Part shown: positions 44,928 to 53,693 of the stretch, piece by piece | Numbering within the stretch: position 1 is the first letter of the stretch | How the letters are laid out: each line of letters opens with the position of its first letter | DNA from: Amycolatopsis sp. QT-25 | GTDB lineage: Bacteria; Actinomycetota; Actinomycetes; Mycobacteriales; Pseudonocardiaceae | Assembly: GCF_029369745.1 (NCBI RefSeq) | Contig: NZ_CP120210.1 | Coordinates: 868,001 to 932,000, forward strand | DNA: 64,000 nt | Direction: 5' to 3' | Notes under the pieces: model-generated | Database searches by the model: none | Told to the model about the DNA's origin: nothing | The model's input: only the letters and a program-made list of their open reading frames with translations | Translations under genes and position numbers: made by a program

Positions 44928-46580
44928 TCAGTCGGCGAGTTGCTTCCGCAGCTCGCGTTTGAGCACCTTCCCGGCCGCCGAAACCGGGATCCGATCGACG
45001 AAGTGGATCGCGCGCAGCCGCTGGTACGGCAGCACGCGGGCGCCGACAGCGTCCAGGAGCTGCTCGGCGGTGACGTTCTCGTCGCTGCGCACCACGAAAG
45101 CGACCGGCAGCTCGCCGACCTCGGTGTCCGGTTTGCCGACGACGGCGGCCGCGGAGACGCCGGGCAGGGTGACCAGCAGCTCTTCGAGTTCACGCGGGAA
45201 GACGTTGTATCCTTTGTACAGCAGCATGTCCTTCTTGCGATCCACAATGGACAGATAGCCGTCCTCGTCGAGGACGCCGATGTCGCCGGTGTGCAGCCAG
45301 CCGTCGACGAGCGCGGCCGCGGTCTCCTCGGCGCGGTGGTGATAGCCGGTCATCACCTGCGGACCGCGCAGGCACACCTCGCCGTTTTCCCCGGCGGGCA
45401 AGGGATCTTCGCCGCCCTCGGCCGGGACGATCTTGAGCTCGGTGTCGGGGAGCGGAAGGCCGACCGAGCCGGCCTTCCGGGTGGCGGAGCGATACGACGG
45501 CGCGATGACGGCACCCATGCTGACTTCGGTGAGGCCGTAGCCCTCGGTGATGATCACGCCGGGGAAGCGCTTCCGCAGCGCCCGGATCATCTCGTGGTGC
45601 ATCGGCGCCGCACCGGAACCGATGGTCAGTACCGAAGACAGGTCGGCCGTGTGAAAATCGGGGCAGGCGAGCAAGGCGGCGAACAGCGCGGGCGCCCCGC
45701 CGATGGTGGTGACCCGCAGCAGTTCGGCGTCGGCCACGTACGCGGCCGGGTCGAAGCGGTCGTGCAGGACGACGGTGCCACCGTCGAGCAACGGGACGTT
45801 GAGTGCGGCGATGGTGCCCATGGCGTGGAACCACGGCGTCAGGTTGAGGGCGATCCCGGTGCCGATCCGGGACGGCCATTCCTCCGGGCCGCCGAGCTGG
45901 TCGATGATCACTTCCCCCGAGTCGTCGAGGGTGGGAATCGCGCCCAGCCGCCAGCAGGAGCTCTGGAGGCTGTTGACCACGACGTTCCGATGCGGCAGAC
46001 GGACTCCCTTCGACCGGCCGGTGGTGCCGCCGGTGTACGCCAGATGGGCGAGGTCGCAATAGAGGTCGATCTCGACGTCCGGCCGCTCGTCGGAGTGACC
46101 GGCGTAGAACCGCGTGAACTCGACTTCGTTCTCGCTCACTTCCTCGGGCGGGTGAACGACGACGCTCAGCCGGACCGCTGTCCGGGCACGGACCGCGGCG
46201 AGCACGCGCGCGACCGGGCCGACGGTCACGGCGGCGACCGCTCCGGCGTCGGCCAGCTGGAAGGCGAGGTCCTCGGGTGGCAGCAGGGGGTTCGCCGGGC
46301 TGAAAGCGGCACCCGCGAGCAGCGTGCCGTAGTACGCGATCGGGTACGCCAGGCAGTTCGGCAGGTGGAGGGCCACGACGTCACCCCGTCCGATGCCCTC
46401 CGCGCGCAGGGCGTTCGCAAACCGGCAGGCCGCGCTGTACGTCTCGGTGAAGGTGAGGCTCTGGTCGCCATGCGCGAAGGCGGTTCGCGAGCCCCAGCGA
46501 GCAGCCGCGCCGGCCAGCACCGACCCGACCGGGACCTCGGGATAATCGAGCGACCGGGGGAACGGCGTGAGCTGCATCAC
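44928..46580 (-). CDS. AMP-dependent acyl-CoA synthetase (4-coumarate-CoA ligase-like)
   Basis: 550 residues. ANL-superfamily enzyme that activates a carboxylic acid with ATP and joins it to CoA. Seen: LAYTGGTTGRSKGVRLPHRN (P-loop-like A3 motif), EGYGLTEVSMGA (A5), GWLHTGDIGVLDEDGYLSIVDRKKDMLLYKGYNVFPRELEE (A7-A8, in pieces) and the catalytic Lys in PVSAAGKVLKREL. The substrate may be an aromatic or medium-chain acid. Divergent from the acyl-CoA dehydrogenase at 46682, with a shared regulatory region, so they may act in one beta-oxidation route. Confidence 0.9.
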   Translation of the reverse strand: MMQLTPFPRSLDYPEVPVGSVLAGAAARWGSRTAFAHGDQSLTFTETYSAACRFANALRAEGIGRGDVVALHLPNCLAYPIAYYGTLLAGAAFSPANPLLPPEDLAFQLADAGAVAAVTVGPVARVLAAVRARTAVRLSVVVHPPEEVSENEVEFTRFYAGHSDERPDVEIDLYCDLAHLAYTGGTTGRSKGVRLPHRNVVVNSLQSSCWRLGAIPTLDDSGEVIIDQLGGPEEWPSRIGTGIALNLTPWFHAMGTIAALNVPLLDGGTVVLHDRFDPAAYVADAELLRVTTIGGAPALFAALLACPDFHTADLSSVLTIGSGAAPMHHEMIRALRKRFPGVIITEGYGLTEVSMGAVIAPSYRSATRKAGSVGLPLPDTELKIVPAEGGEDPLPAGENGEVCLRGPQVMTGYHHRAEETAAALVDGWLHTGDIGVLDEDGYLSIVDRKKDMLLYKGYNVFPRELEELLVTLPGVSAAAVVGKPDTEVGELPVAFVVRSDENVTAEQLLDAVGARVLPYQRLRAIHFVDRIPVSAAGKVLKRELRKQLAD

Positions 46581-46612
46581 TCGAACGTACGGACTGTGCG
46601 GTCAAAGACACA

Positions 46613-46647
46613 AGCGCTCGCGATGTCGCAGAATGTGAACGAGCGCT
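46613..46647. promoter_or_regulatory. Inverted repeat in the shared ligase/dehydrogenase promoter region
   Basis: AGCGCTCG (46613-46620) and CGAGCGCT (46640-46647) are perfect inverted copies separated by 19 bp, centred in the 101-bp gap between divergent fatty-acid genes. A TetR-type acyl-CoA-sensing repressor could bind here; no such gene is in the window. Confidence 0.45.
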
Positions 46648-46681
46648 AACATCGGTCGAACCCCCATACTCGTTAGAAGAG

Positions 46682-47854
46682 GTGACGAAGGTGTCTGACG
46701 GCCCGGGTCTTTACCAGCTTGCCGAGGAGCACGAAGAGCTGCGGGCCGCGGTCCGTGCCTTGGCGGAGAAGGAAATCGAGCCGTTCGCGGCCGAGGTCGA
46801 CGAGGACGAGCGTTACCCGATCGAGGCGTACAAAGCCCTGGTCAAGGCGGGTTTCAACGCCGTCCACATCGACGAGGCCTACGACGGGCAGGGTGCGGAC
46901 GCCATCGCCGCCTGCATCGTGATCGAAGAGGTCGCGCGTGTCGACGCGTCGGCGTCGCTGATCCCGGCGGTGAACAAGCTGGGCACCGTGCCGATCATCC
47001 TTTCGGCGTCGGAGGATCTCAAGAAGCTCGTGCTGCCCTCGATCGCCTCCGGTGAGGCGTCGGCGTCGTACGCGCTCTCGGAGCGCGAAGCCGGCTCGGA
47101 CACCGCGTCGATGCGCACCCGCGCGAAGCTCGACGGCGACCACTGGGTGCTCAACGGAACCAAGTGCTGGATCACCAACGCGGGTGAATCGTCCTGGTAC
47201 ACCGTGATGGCGGTGACCGACCCCAACGCCGAAAAGAAGGCCAACGGCATCTCCGCGTTCGTCGTGCACAAGGACGACCCCGGCTTCATCGTCGGCTCGA
47301 AGGAGCGGAAACTCGGCATCAAGGGCTCGCCGACCCGCGAGATCCATTTCGAGAACTGCACCATCCCGGCCGACCGCATCATCGGCGAGCCCGGCACCGG
47401 CCTGAAGACCGCGCTGCGCACCCTCGACCACACCCGCCCCACCATCGGCGCGCAGGCGCTGGGCATCGCGCAGGGCGCGCTCGACGCGGCCATCGCGTAC
47501 GTCAAGGAGCGCAAGCAGTTCGGCAAGTCGATCTCGGAGTTCCAGGGCGTCCAGTTCATGCTGGCCGACATGGGCATCAAGATCGAAGCCGCCCGGAACC
47601 TCGTCTACGCCTCCGCCGCGGCGACCGAACGCGGCGACAAGCGCGGCGGTTACCTGGCCGCGGCCGCGAAGGCGTACGCGTCGGACATCGCGATGTCGGT
47701 GACGACGGACGCCGTGCAGCTCTTCGGCGGCGCGGGTTACACGCGCGACTTCCCGGTGGAACGCATGATGCGCGACGCGAAGATCACCCAGATCTACGAA
47801 GGCACCAACCAGATCCAGCGCATGGTCATGGCACGCGCCCTGCTCAAGGGCTGA
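46682..47854 (+). CDS. fadE25: Acyl-CoA dehydrogenase (fadE25-like), host of the attachment site
   Basis: 390 residues from the GTG at 46682. FAD enzyme that makes the 2,3-double bond in acyl-CoA. Seen: YALSEREAGSDTASMRTRA, GTKCWITNAG, PTREIHFENC, ERKQFGKSISEFQGVQFMLADM, QLFGGAGYTRDFPVERMMRDAKI and the C-terminal QIYEGTNQIQRMVMARALL with the probable catalytic base Glu in YEGT. Position after purE matches Rv3274c fadE25. The last 24 codons and stop are the left copy of the 74-bp repeat flanking the integrated element, so the present 3' end came from the element. Confidence 0.95.
   Translation: MTKVSDGPGLYQLAEEHEELRAAVRALAEKEIEPFAAEVDEDERYPIEAYKALVKAGFNAVHIDEAYDGQGADAIAACIVIEEVARVDASASLIPAVNKLGTVPIILSASEDLKKLVLPSIASGEASASYALSEREAGSDTASMRTRAKLDGDHWVLNGTKCWITNAGESSWYTVMAVTDPNAEKKANGISAFVVHKDDPGFIVGSKERKLGIKGSPTREIHFENCTIPADRIIGEPGTGLKTALRTLDHTRPTIGAQALGIAQGALDAAIAYVKERKQFGKSISEFQGVQFMLADMGIKIEAARNLVYASAAATERGDKRGGYLAAAAKAYASDIAMSVTTDAVQLFGGAGYTRDFPVERMMRDAKITQIYEGTNQIQRMVMARALLKG
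47781..47854 (+). repeat. attL: 3' end of the acyl-CoA dehydrogenase gene
   Basis: Encodes the last 24 residues (from K-ITQIYEGTNQIQ) and the stop. Identical to 60502-60575 except at 47833 (A here, G there), the third base of an Ala codon. Confidence 0.93.
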
Positions 47855-47877
47855 TTTGATCTTGATCCGGTAGTTCG

Positions 47878-47909
47878 GGCGGCCCTGACTGCTCATGATC
47901 AGGCCGCCT
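47878..47909 (-). terminator. Hairpin at the 3' end of the integrase gene
   Basis: GGCGGCCCTGA (47879-47889) and TCAGGCCGCC (47899-47908) pair with one bulge, overlapping the integrase stop. No clear T-run follows on the minus strand, so termination is plausible rather than shown. Confidence 0.4.
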
Positions 47910-49149
47910 CCAGGCCGTCATGGGAGCCAGGCCGCCCGAACACCGCGTCGATGGCCTGCCGAGCCCGCTCGTGGCTCGACGGGACGAGGTGCGTGTACGT
48001 CCGCAGGGTGAATCCCGCATCGGAGTGGCCGAGGTACTCGGCGAGTTCCTTGATCGACACGGCGCGAGACAGCAGCGTCGAGGCGAAGAAGTGCCGCAGC
48101 GCGTGCATGCCGTCCGCTCGGCCACGGTAGGCGATCTCAGCCGCCCTGAACGCGCCCTGCCACACAACCTTGGTGAACAGGTCTCCGGTGTAGAGCCGCC
48201 CCTCTTCTCCCGTCATCAGGAGCCGGACCGTCACAGGTTCGCCGTCTGGCTTCCGCCACGGAAGCGTGACCGCGACGGGCGGGAACCGGTCCTCGTGGTC
48301 GTCGATCTCGGCGAGCATGGCGGGGGAGAGCGGCACAGTCCGCGACTTCCCGCCCTTGGGTGGCGCGAACATCATCACACCCTTGACGGTCTTGATCTGC
48401 CGTTGAATGTGGACGACCATCGCGTCTCGGTCGATATCGTCCGGGGAGTACCCGAGGATTTCCCCTTGCCGCAGGCCCAGCCCAGAGCCCAACGGGACGG
48501 CGATTCGGAACCGTTCGGCGAGCCCCTTCCGCACCTTGTGCACCCGTTCTTCCGGCCACACGACCACCGGCGGGCTTTCACCGACAGGTCGTCGAACCGT
48601 CTTGGCATGACAGGGGTTCTCCCGAATCAGCCTGTCGTCCACCGCTGAGTCCAGTACACCGGCCACGATGGTGAACAAGACAACCTGATAGTCCGTGGAC
48701 AGTCCCCGTTCGTCCATGTCGCCCACCCAGTCACGGATGGTGGACGGCTTGATCTGGCCGAACTTCAGATGCCCGAAGGTCGGGTAGATCTGGCTTTCCA
48801 AGCGGCTACGCAGGATCTCGCGGGTGGCCGGGTCGGGTGAGGTGGCCTTGAGCCAGTTCTCGCCCTGCTTACGGAAGACCTTCGATGACGCCCGCGGATC
48901 GATGTACTTGTCTTCGCGCTTGTCTGCCTCCACGCCGATGAGAAAGTTCTCGGCGCGCTTCTTTTGCTTGTCCGGGAACGACTTCGAGCGTTCTTCGTTG
49001 TCGGGGTCGAGGTATCGGACCTTGTACCGCATGCCGATGCCGTACAGCTCGGTCTTTTCGAGCACGGGCTTGCCCCGCCCGTTGAGGATGACCTTTCCGG
49101 TCTCCTCGTCACGGGCGGGGCGGTACCAGCGATCTTGAATGTGTCCCAT
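47899..49149 (-). CDS. int: Tyrosine-type site-specific integrase
   Basis: 416 residues. Integrates the element at the 3' end of the acyl-CoA dehydrogenase gene and excises it with Xis. N-terminal Arm-like and SAM-like DNA-binding parts (about 1-180), then the catalytic domain: Arg in LGSGLGLRQGEILGY, Lys-bearing hairpin near KTVKGVMMF, His-x-x-Arg in MHALRHFFASTLL, and the nucleophile Tyr in FTLRTYTHLV. Length and the early MGHIQDRWYRP are as in pSAM2-like integrases. Overlaps xis by one base. Confidence 0.93.
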   Translation of the reverse strand: MGHIQDRWYRPARDEETGKVILNGRGKPVLEKTELYGIGMRYKVRYLDPDNEERSKSFPDKQKKRAENFLIGVEADKREDKYIDPRASSKVFRKQGENWLKATSPDPATREILRSRLESQIYPTFGHLKFGQIKPSTIRDWVGDMDERGLSTDYQVVLFTIVAGVLDSAVDDRLIRENPCHAKTVRRPVGESPPVVVWPEERVHKVRKGLAERFRIAVPLGSGLGLRQGEILGYSPDDIDRDAMVVHIQRQIKTVKGVMMFAPPKGGKSRTVPLSPAMLAEIDDHEDRFPPVAVTLPWRKPDGEPVTVRLLMTGEEGRLYTGDLFTKVVWQGAFRAAEIAYRGRADGMHALRHFFASTLLSRAVSIKELAEYLGHSDAGFTLRTYTHLVPSSHERARQAIDAVFGRPGSHDGLEAA

Positions 49150-49340
49150 CAGGCTGCCGCCTCGTCTGTGCTCCAGGCACGGACCTTGGTCGGGTCATAT
49201 CGGAGGTGACGGCCGATCTTGCGGACTGGCGGGCCTTCACCGAGCCACTTCCACTGGTAAAGCGTCTTGACCGGTACGCCGAGGTAGGCCGAGACGTCTT
49301 CGACCGACCAGAGCCGGTCCACCTTGCTCACGTTGTCCAT
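49149..49340 (-). CDS. xis: Excisionase (MerR-like HTH)
   Basis: 63 residues. LWSVEDVSAYLGVPVKTLYQWKWLGEGPPVRKIGRHLRYDPTKVRAW (in pieces) is the winged-helix excisionase pattern. It directs excision together with the integrase. Its stop overlaps the integrase start (ATGA), the usual AICE arrangement, and it follows rep by 10 bases. Confidence 0.9.
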   Translation of the reverse strand: MDNVSKVDRLWSVEDVSAYLGVPVKTLYQWKWLGEGPPVRKIGRHLRYDPTKVRAWSTDEAAA

Positions 49341-49350
49341 GTCGTCCCCC

Positions 49351-50961
49351 TCAGGCTGCTAGTGGAGTTGCCGAAAGATCCTGTGCGGCTAGTAGCGCTC
49401 TGTCGTACTCGGCCTTCCATGTGATGCGTTCGGAGATCGCGTGCATCACCAGGTGGTCCCGAGGTGGCACGGACGGATCGCCGGAGTCGACCTTGCGCCA
49501 GACCAGCCGTGCCGGATCGGGTGCTGGCTTCTCGATCCCGACCGCCGCCAGAGCCTCCAGGACGAAGGCTTTGCGGTCCGCCTTGTGGTCGACGAGCGTC
49601 TTCCCGGACCATTTGCGTGACACCAGCACCCGCCGCCCCGGCAAGCCGAGCGTGGTCCGCCGATGAGCCCTTCCCTTGCAGTGCCCTGGGGTGACCTTTC
49701 CGTTGGCGCCCTTGGGGTTGATGCCGTAGATCAGCCACACGGCGCACCGAGGCGAGCAGGGTGTCACGGACAGTTCCGCGTGCAAGCGGTCGTGGTGATC
49801 CTTCTGCCGCGCGGTGTCGGCTTCGACGACCTCGCCCGTGGATTTGGTGAGGTACTTGGTCAGGTAGCCGATGTGCCGCCCGGCCTCTTCGGAGCCGCCG
49901 AGAACGCCCTTGGAATGCACCTGACGGCCGAAGGTGACCACGTGCGCCGGGTCTTCCACGGCTTCTATCGCGTCGTCCCAGTCGGTCAGAGGTGCGCGGG
50001 TGTCCGGGTCGACGAACACCCGGCGGTCGCCGTCCCACAGCGGCATCCGGTCGACGTAGACGACCTGGTCATGCTTGGGCCACCAGACCTGGTGATAGGT
50101 CGCTTCGGTGACTTGGCGGATGACGTCATGCGGCACCGATCCCCGAATCGCCGCGTGCAGGTGCGGTGCCGCCCGCCGTTGAGGTTCCACGGTCGCGAAG
50201 TACTGCGCGTCCCAGCCGACCACCCGCCGCAGGTTCTGCCACCACCTGTCCACCAGAGCGGAGAAGTGCACCGCGTCCCGAGCCGCCCGCCGATAGTCAT
50301 AGGACGCCGGATCAACCGGAGCGCCATCCGACCGAACCGGCCCGTAGGTGTCGCAGGTGAGCGTGACGAACATCGACGGCCGGAACCGCCCCGCGTACTC
50401 CCGGCCCACGGTGGTCTTGGCGACCTTCCGTCGAGGGAGGTTCGGCGCGTCCTGCCGCCTCTTGGTCGAGCGCTTCACCGCCTTCTTCGTGGGCAGGTCG
50501 ATCGAGGGGAGGCGGCCGCGCATCCCGAGTTGCCGAAGTTCGTCGTCGACGCTCTGGATCTCCTCCCGCAGCTCCTCGGCCTCCGCCTGATCTGGCTCTT
50601 GCCGGTAGGCGGCGACGAGGTCAGCCCGAAACGCCAGCAGCTCCGTTTGGGTCTCGGAGGGTGGCTCCGGAGTGAAGTCCGGTTCGATCTCCATGTGCCA
50701 GCCCTCGCGGCACTGGACCTGTCGTAGCGCCTTCGCTTTCCGGGCACAGGGCAGGCAGACCGATTCGACCGTTGAGCCACACGGGACGGGGACGTACCGA
50801 AGTTCTCCCGTGGCGGTATCCCCGACCTCCATCGTGAACGGCCGAACACAAACACCGTGCTTCTCAGCGGTCGCCTTCACCACGTCCGACGCCAGGGGTT
50901 CCCGCATCCGAGCGGCCCGAGTTTCGGCCGGCATAGTCACCGCGGATTCCTGGGTGCTCAT
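49351..50961 (-). CDS. repSA: Replication initiator, RepSA-type HUH protein
   Basis: 536 residues from the ATG at 50961. An N-terminal cysteine cluster (Cys61, Cys69, Cys72) may bind zinc. The metal-binding HUH motif is His267-Leu-His269 in RAAPHLHAAIRG, and the nicking Tyr is in GYLTKYLTKS (Tyr366 or Tyr370). Such proteins start rolling-circle replication of the excised AICE; the double-strand origin is often inside or next to the gene. It follows a small gene whose stop overlaps its start by one base. Confidence 0.88.
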   Translation of the reverse strand: MSTQESAVTMPAETRAARMREPLASDVVKATAEKHGVCVRPFTMEVGDTATGELRYVPVPCGSTVESVCLPCARKAKALRQVQCREGWHMEIEPDFTPEPPSETQTELLAFRADLVAAYRQEPDQAEAEELREEIQSVDDELRQLGMRGRLPSIDLPTKKAVKRSTKRRQDAPNLPRRKVAKTTVGREYAGRFRPSMFVTLTCDTYGPVRSDGAPVDPASYDYRRAARDAVHFSALVDRWWQNLRRVVGWDAQYFATVEPQRRAAPHLHAAIRGSVPHDVIRQVTEATYHQVWWPKHDQVVYVDRMPLWDGDRRVFVDPDTRAPLTDWDDAIEAVEDPAHVVTFGRQVHSKGVLGGSEEAGRHIGYLTKYLTKSTGEVVEADTARQKDHHDRLHAELSVTPCSPRCAVWLIYGINPKGANGKVTPGHCKGRAHRRTTLGLPGRRVLVSRKWSGKTLVDHKADRKAFVLEALAAVGIEKPAPDPARLVWRKVDSGDPSVPPRDHLVMHAISERITWKAEYDRALLAAQDLSATPLAA

Positions 50962-51347
50962 CAGGCGGCCACCTCCCCAGGCGTGTTCCACTGCCGCAGC
51001 ACGAACACCGGCATGTCCTGCCGCATCCCCGCAGGCAGATCGGGGAACGTTGCTTCGTCGAACCAGACGCCGCCGTAGACGACCACTGGGATGCCGCAGG
51101 GAGTCCGGCCGCTCAGTTCCAGGTGCACCGACCCGCCGCCCGCAGGACGCCACAGGGACGCCGTCACGTCGTCGAGCGAGGCAGCCCAGGTGAGGAGGCC
51201 ACGGGCGACGTCCTCCAGGCGGTCGGAGTCGAGTTGCACCGTGATCGGATCAGGACCCACCCCGACCCGAACCGACGCGGTCGGAGGCAACGCGAATGAG
51301 TCGAGGTGATCGCGGATCGCGTCGAGGAAGACCATCAGCCGGTTCAT
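50961..51347 (-). CDS. Hypothetical AICE protein
   Basis: 128 residues from the ATG at 51347. Cytoplasmic alpha/beta protein: MNRLMVFLDAIRDHLDSF, VRVGVGPDPITVQL, VARGLLTWAASLDDVTASLWRP and VVYGGVWFDEATFPDLPAG (in pieces). I do not recognise a domain. It lies between traB (four-base overlap with its end) and rep (one-base overlap), so all three are translationally coupled, pointing to a role in replication or transfer. Confidence 0.7.
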   Translation of the reverse strand: MNRLMVFLDAIRDHLDSFALPPTASVRVGVGPDPITVQLDSDRLEDVARGLLTWAASLDDVTASLWRPAGGGSVHLELSGRTPCGIPVVVYGGVWFDEATFPDLPAGMRQDMPVFVLRQWNTPGEVAA

Positions 51348-52904
51348 GCCGCCCTCCCCTCGGAGAGTCCAACCACGTGAGAGCCACAGTTGGTCACGTA
51401 GTTCTCCAGCGCCTTGATCTCCTCGTCGGCGACCCAACCGGCCCGGACGCGCAGGGGTTCACGGACGCCTTCGCCCCAGACGTAGCCGACACCGGCTTCG
51501 GAATCGCCGATCCGGTTCGCCCAGGCGCCACGTTCGTAAGCGCCGTCACCGAGGACCATCCCGACGTGGGTCTTCGAGGTCACCCGCAGACAGACACGGC
51601 GCGGGAACAACTCCCGAACAGGAACGGTGTCCTTCGTGGGTTCCTGCACATAGCCGCGCACCGTGATCCCCAAGGCCCGGCCCTGCGTGGTGAGGAGCGC
51701 GACCTTTTCCACGATCGCGTCACGGGTCTTGCGGTCGGTGTACTTGGTCAGCGCGCCGATCTCGTCGAACTCCAGAACCTCTAGCGGATGATCGACGCTG
51801 ATCGGGATCATCCGCACGCGTCCGGCGAACTCGTGCTTGCGGGCTTCCATCTCCTCAAGCAGGCCGTCGAGAAGTTCGAGCGCCTGCTTACCGGTCACCG
51901 CGTACCGGGCGAAGATCCTGCGTCCGTAGGCGAGTTCCATCCCCTTGGGATCGATGCCGGACACCCGGACCACACCGGACCGGATCGCGGGTGCGGCCGA
52001 CACCAGCGGGCACCACATGACCGAGTTCTTGCCCGATCCGGTCGCGCCAGCGGTCAGGCAGTGCGCACCCGAGCCGACCAGCGGGACCCGCCAGTCCGAG
52101 CCGTACTCCGTGGTCCCGGACCACACATGCCGCAGATCCACGCCGAGCCCATCGGGTGACACCAGGTCAGGAATCGGCAGGGAGGTCACCGCGGATTTGA
52201 GTAGGTCACGGCGCTGGAAGTCGATGGAGACCACGTTGGGCTCCAGTTCCCGCACCTGGCACCGCTTGACCTTGCGCGCCACCGCCAGCGCCCGCGCGGC
52301 CTCGTCGAAGTCCTCGGGCTTCTGCCCCGGAACGAGCTGCACTCGCACCTCATCCCACGACGGCCCGGACCGGACCTTGAGCACCTTCGGCACCTGTACG
52401 GCCCGTGATGCCGAGGCGGCCTTGCGGGACAGCAAACGTCGACGGCCGACCAGGTTTACCGTTACTTCTACCGGTAGCGTCTCGTCCCGGATGCTCAGCC
52501 CGCAGGCGTGCAGCCAGGCCGGGAGCTTGCGCGCGTAGACCGCCCAGCGCATCCACCACGAGCGCAGGAGCCGGCCGCAGTGCTGGTCATAGGACACCAC
52601 GTCGATCAGCCGCCATGACGCCAGCACGGTGACGACCGAGGCTGTCACGATCGCCAGGGACAGCCACCCGAGGTACTGCCACCACGCCATGAACGCCACC
52701 ACGGTAAGACTGGTTCGCCAGCGCGTGATGACCTGCTTTGCCAGCCACAGCAACGATTTGAACAGCCACGAGGGTGATGAACACCAGTGCGGCCGCCGCC
52801 AGGACTTCCAGGATCGTGGCGAGCGCGCGACCGAGCTTGTGCAGCAGCCACACCACCACACCCAGCACCCCGCCGCAGACGAGAAGAACACCGATCCCGT
52901 TCAT
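51344..52904 (-). CDS. traB: TraB-type FtsK/SpoIIIE DNA translocase, apparent frameshift near 52757
   Basis: Moves double-stranded DNA between hyphae in conjugation. ATPase part intact in one frame: Walker A in TAGATGSGKNSV, Walker B in VLEFDEIGAL, and a C-terminal wing. N-terminal membrane segments are split between frames: MNGIGVLLVCGGVLGVVVW to ALVFITL from the ATG at 52904, then WLFKSLLWLAKQ onward in the ATPase frame. Removing one base in CTCGTGGCTG (about 52757) joins them to about 519 residues, the family length. The 52904 start overlaps the upstream gene's stop (ATGA), supporting it. Either decay, programmed shift or a sequence error; the internal frame alone might start lower down. 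Confidence 0.8.
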
Positions 52905-53062
52905 CGGCGACCACCGCCGGTCAGATCCAGCGGCAGCATTCCCCGGCAGGGAGCACACTCGGTCTCGCCGGGCAGGAGCTTCGCGAACCGCTTGCAGACC
53001 GTGCAGCGCGTTCGGGTGACCCCGTCTAGCGGACGGTTGTTGCCATCGTTTAGCGTTGTCAT
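52901..53062 (-). CDS. Small zinc-ribbon protein
   Basis: 53 residues from the ATG at 53062 to a TGA overlapping the traB start. Reads MTTLNDGNNRPLDG, then CTVCKRFAKLLPGETECAPC (two CxxC pairs 12 residues apart), then RGMLPLDLTGGGRR. The two pairs could hold one zinc ion. It is too short for most gene finders. The ATGA junction with traB makes translation of both linked, so it is probably a transfer-region protein. Confidence 0.72.
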   Translation of the reverse strand: MTTLNDGNNRPLDGVTRTRCTVCKRFAKLLPGETECAPCRGMLPLDLTGGGRR

Positions 53063-53152
53063 TGTTCACTTCTAGAGGTTGTGGACAGCGCAGGAGCGGC
53101 AAGGTTGGTAGCCGGATTCCGCTTCTGCGCCTTACGGGACAAGAAAAGCGTT

Positions 53153-53183
53153 TGAGGACGTGTTTGTACGCCGCACGTCCTCA
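53153..53183. terminator. Bidirectional terminator-like hairpin in the transfer region
   Basis: Perfect 10-bp arms TGAGGACGTG and CACGTCCTCA around an 11-nt loop. On the minus strand TTTTCTT follows 6 nt later; on the plus strand TTTTT follows about 6 nt later. It separates the 53213-54000 genes from the traB group. Confidence 0.6.
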
Positions 53184-53212
53184 CGTGCGTTTTTCGCTCT
53201 GTCATTCAGTTT

Positions 53213-53467
53213 TCAGCTGGCTTGCGACTTCTCCTTCTGGATCTGCGCGGCCACCTCCCTGGCCTTCCGCTCCTCGTAGCCCACCCAGTACTTGAGTTCG
53301 TGGTGGTGCCAGCGGTCCACATCGGACGCCGCCTGATACGCGCGGGCGTTGGCCTGATGGAACTTCAGCCAGGTCTCCAGATTCGCCTCCCGCTTCGGCC
53401 TGCGAGCCGAGACGAGCGCGTGCGCCTCCTGGAGGGTCTGCGGCTCATTCCGGCCGGGCGTCGTCAT
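53213..53467 (-). CDS. AMED_5909-like small protein
   Basis: 84 residues. RRPKREANLETWLKFHQANARAYQAASDVDRWHHHELKYWVGYEERKA (in pieces) is a helical, His- and Trp-rich protein that resembles, from memory, the small family NCBI names after Amycolatopsis mediterranei AMED_5909. Function unknown; seen near phage- or plasmid-derived genes. It overlaps the start of its own upstream neighbour's end by a few bases and is followed by a terminator-like hairpin. Confidence 0.68.
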   Translation of the reverse strand: MTTPGRNEPQTLQEAHALVSARRPKREANLETWLKFHQANARAYQAASDVDRWHHHELKYWVGYEERKAREVAAQIQKEKSQAS

Positions 53468-53693
53468 TGCGCACCGCCTTGTGTTTGTCGAGGAATACGG
53501 CCAGTTCGTCCGCGCTGTCGCGGATTTGGCGAAGGAGCCGGATGAATTCCGGCCACGCGGCCGGGTCGGACGGCGGCAGGATCGCCAGGCTGTCCGGGTC
53601 GAGGTAGATCACCAGAGCCGGGTTCGCCGAACCATTGCCCTGCATTCCCGCGACCGCCTGCGGCCCCGGCTTCCACATCGCGTTGAACGCCAC
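53445..53693 (-). CDS. Hypothetical AICE protein (possibly the C-terminal part of the upstream gene)
   Basis: 82 residues from a GTG at 53693 (VAFNAMWKPGPQAVAGMQG), with GGAAGGG about 8 nt before. ALVIYLDPDSLAIL, WPEFIRLLRQIRDSADELAVFLDKHK look like real protein. It lies in a different frame within the long tail of the 53464-54000 frame, whose own C-terminal 80 residues there are Gly/Arg/Pro filler. Either this is a separate gene starting inside the other, or one gene is split by a frameshift near 53700. Confidence 0.6.
   Translation of the reverse strand: MAFNAMWKPGPQAVAGMQGNGSANPALVIYLDPDSLAILPPSDPAAWPEFIRLLRQIRDSADELAVFLDKHKAVRNDDARPE

Noticed and set aside
47855-47900. tRNA gene as the integration target
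   Set aside because: No cloverleaf or CCA end is visible at either end of the element; the repeat is protein-coding.
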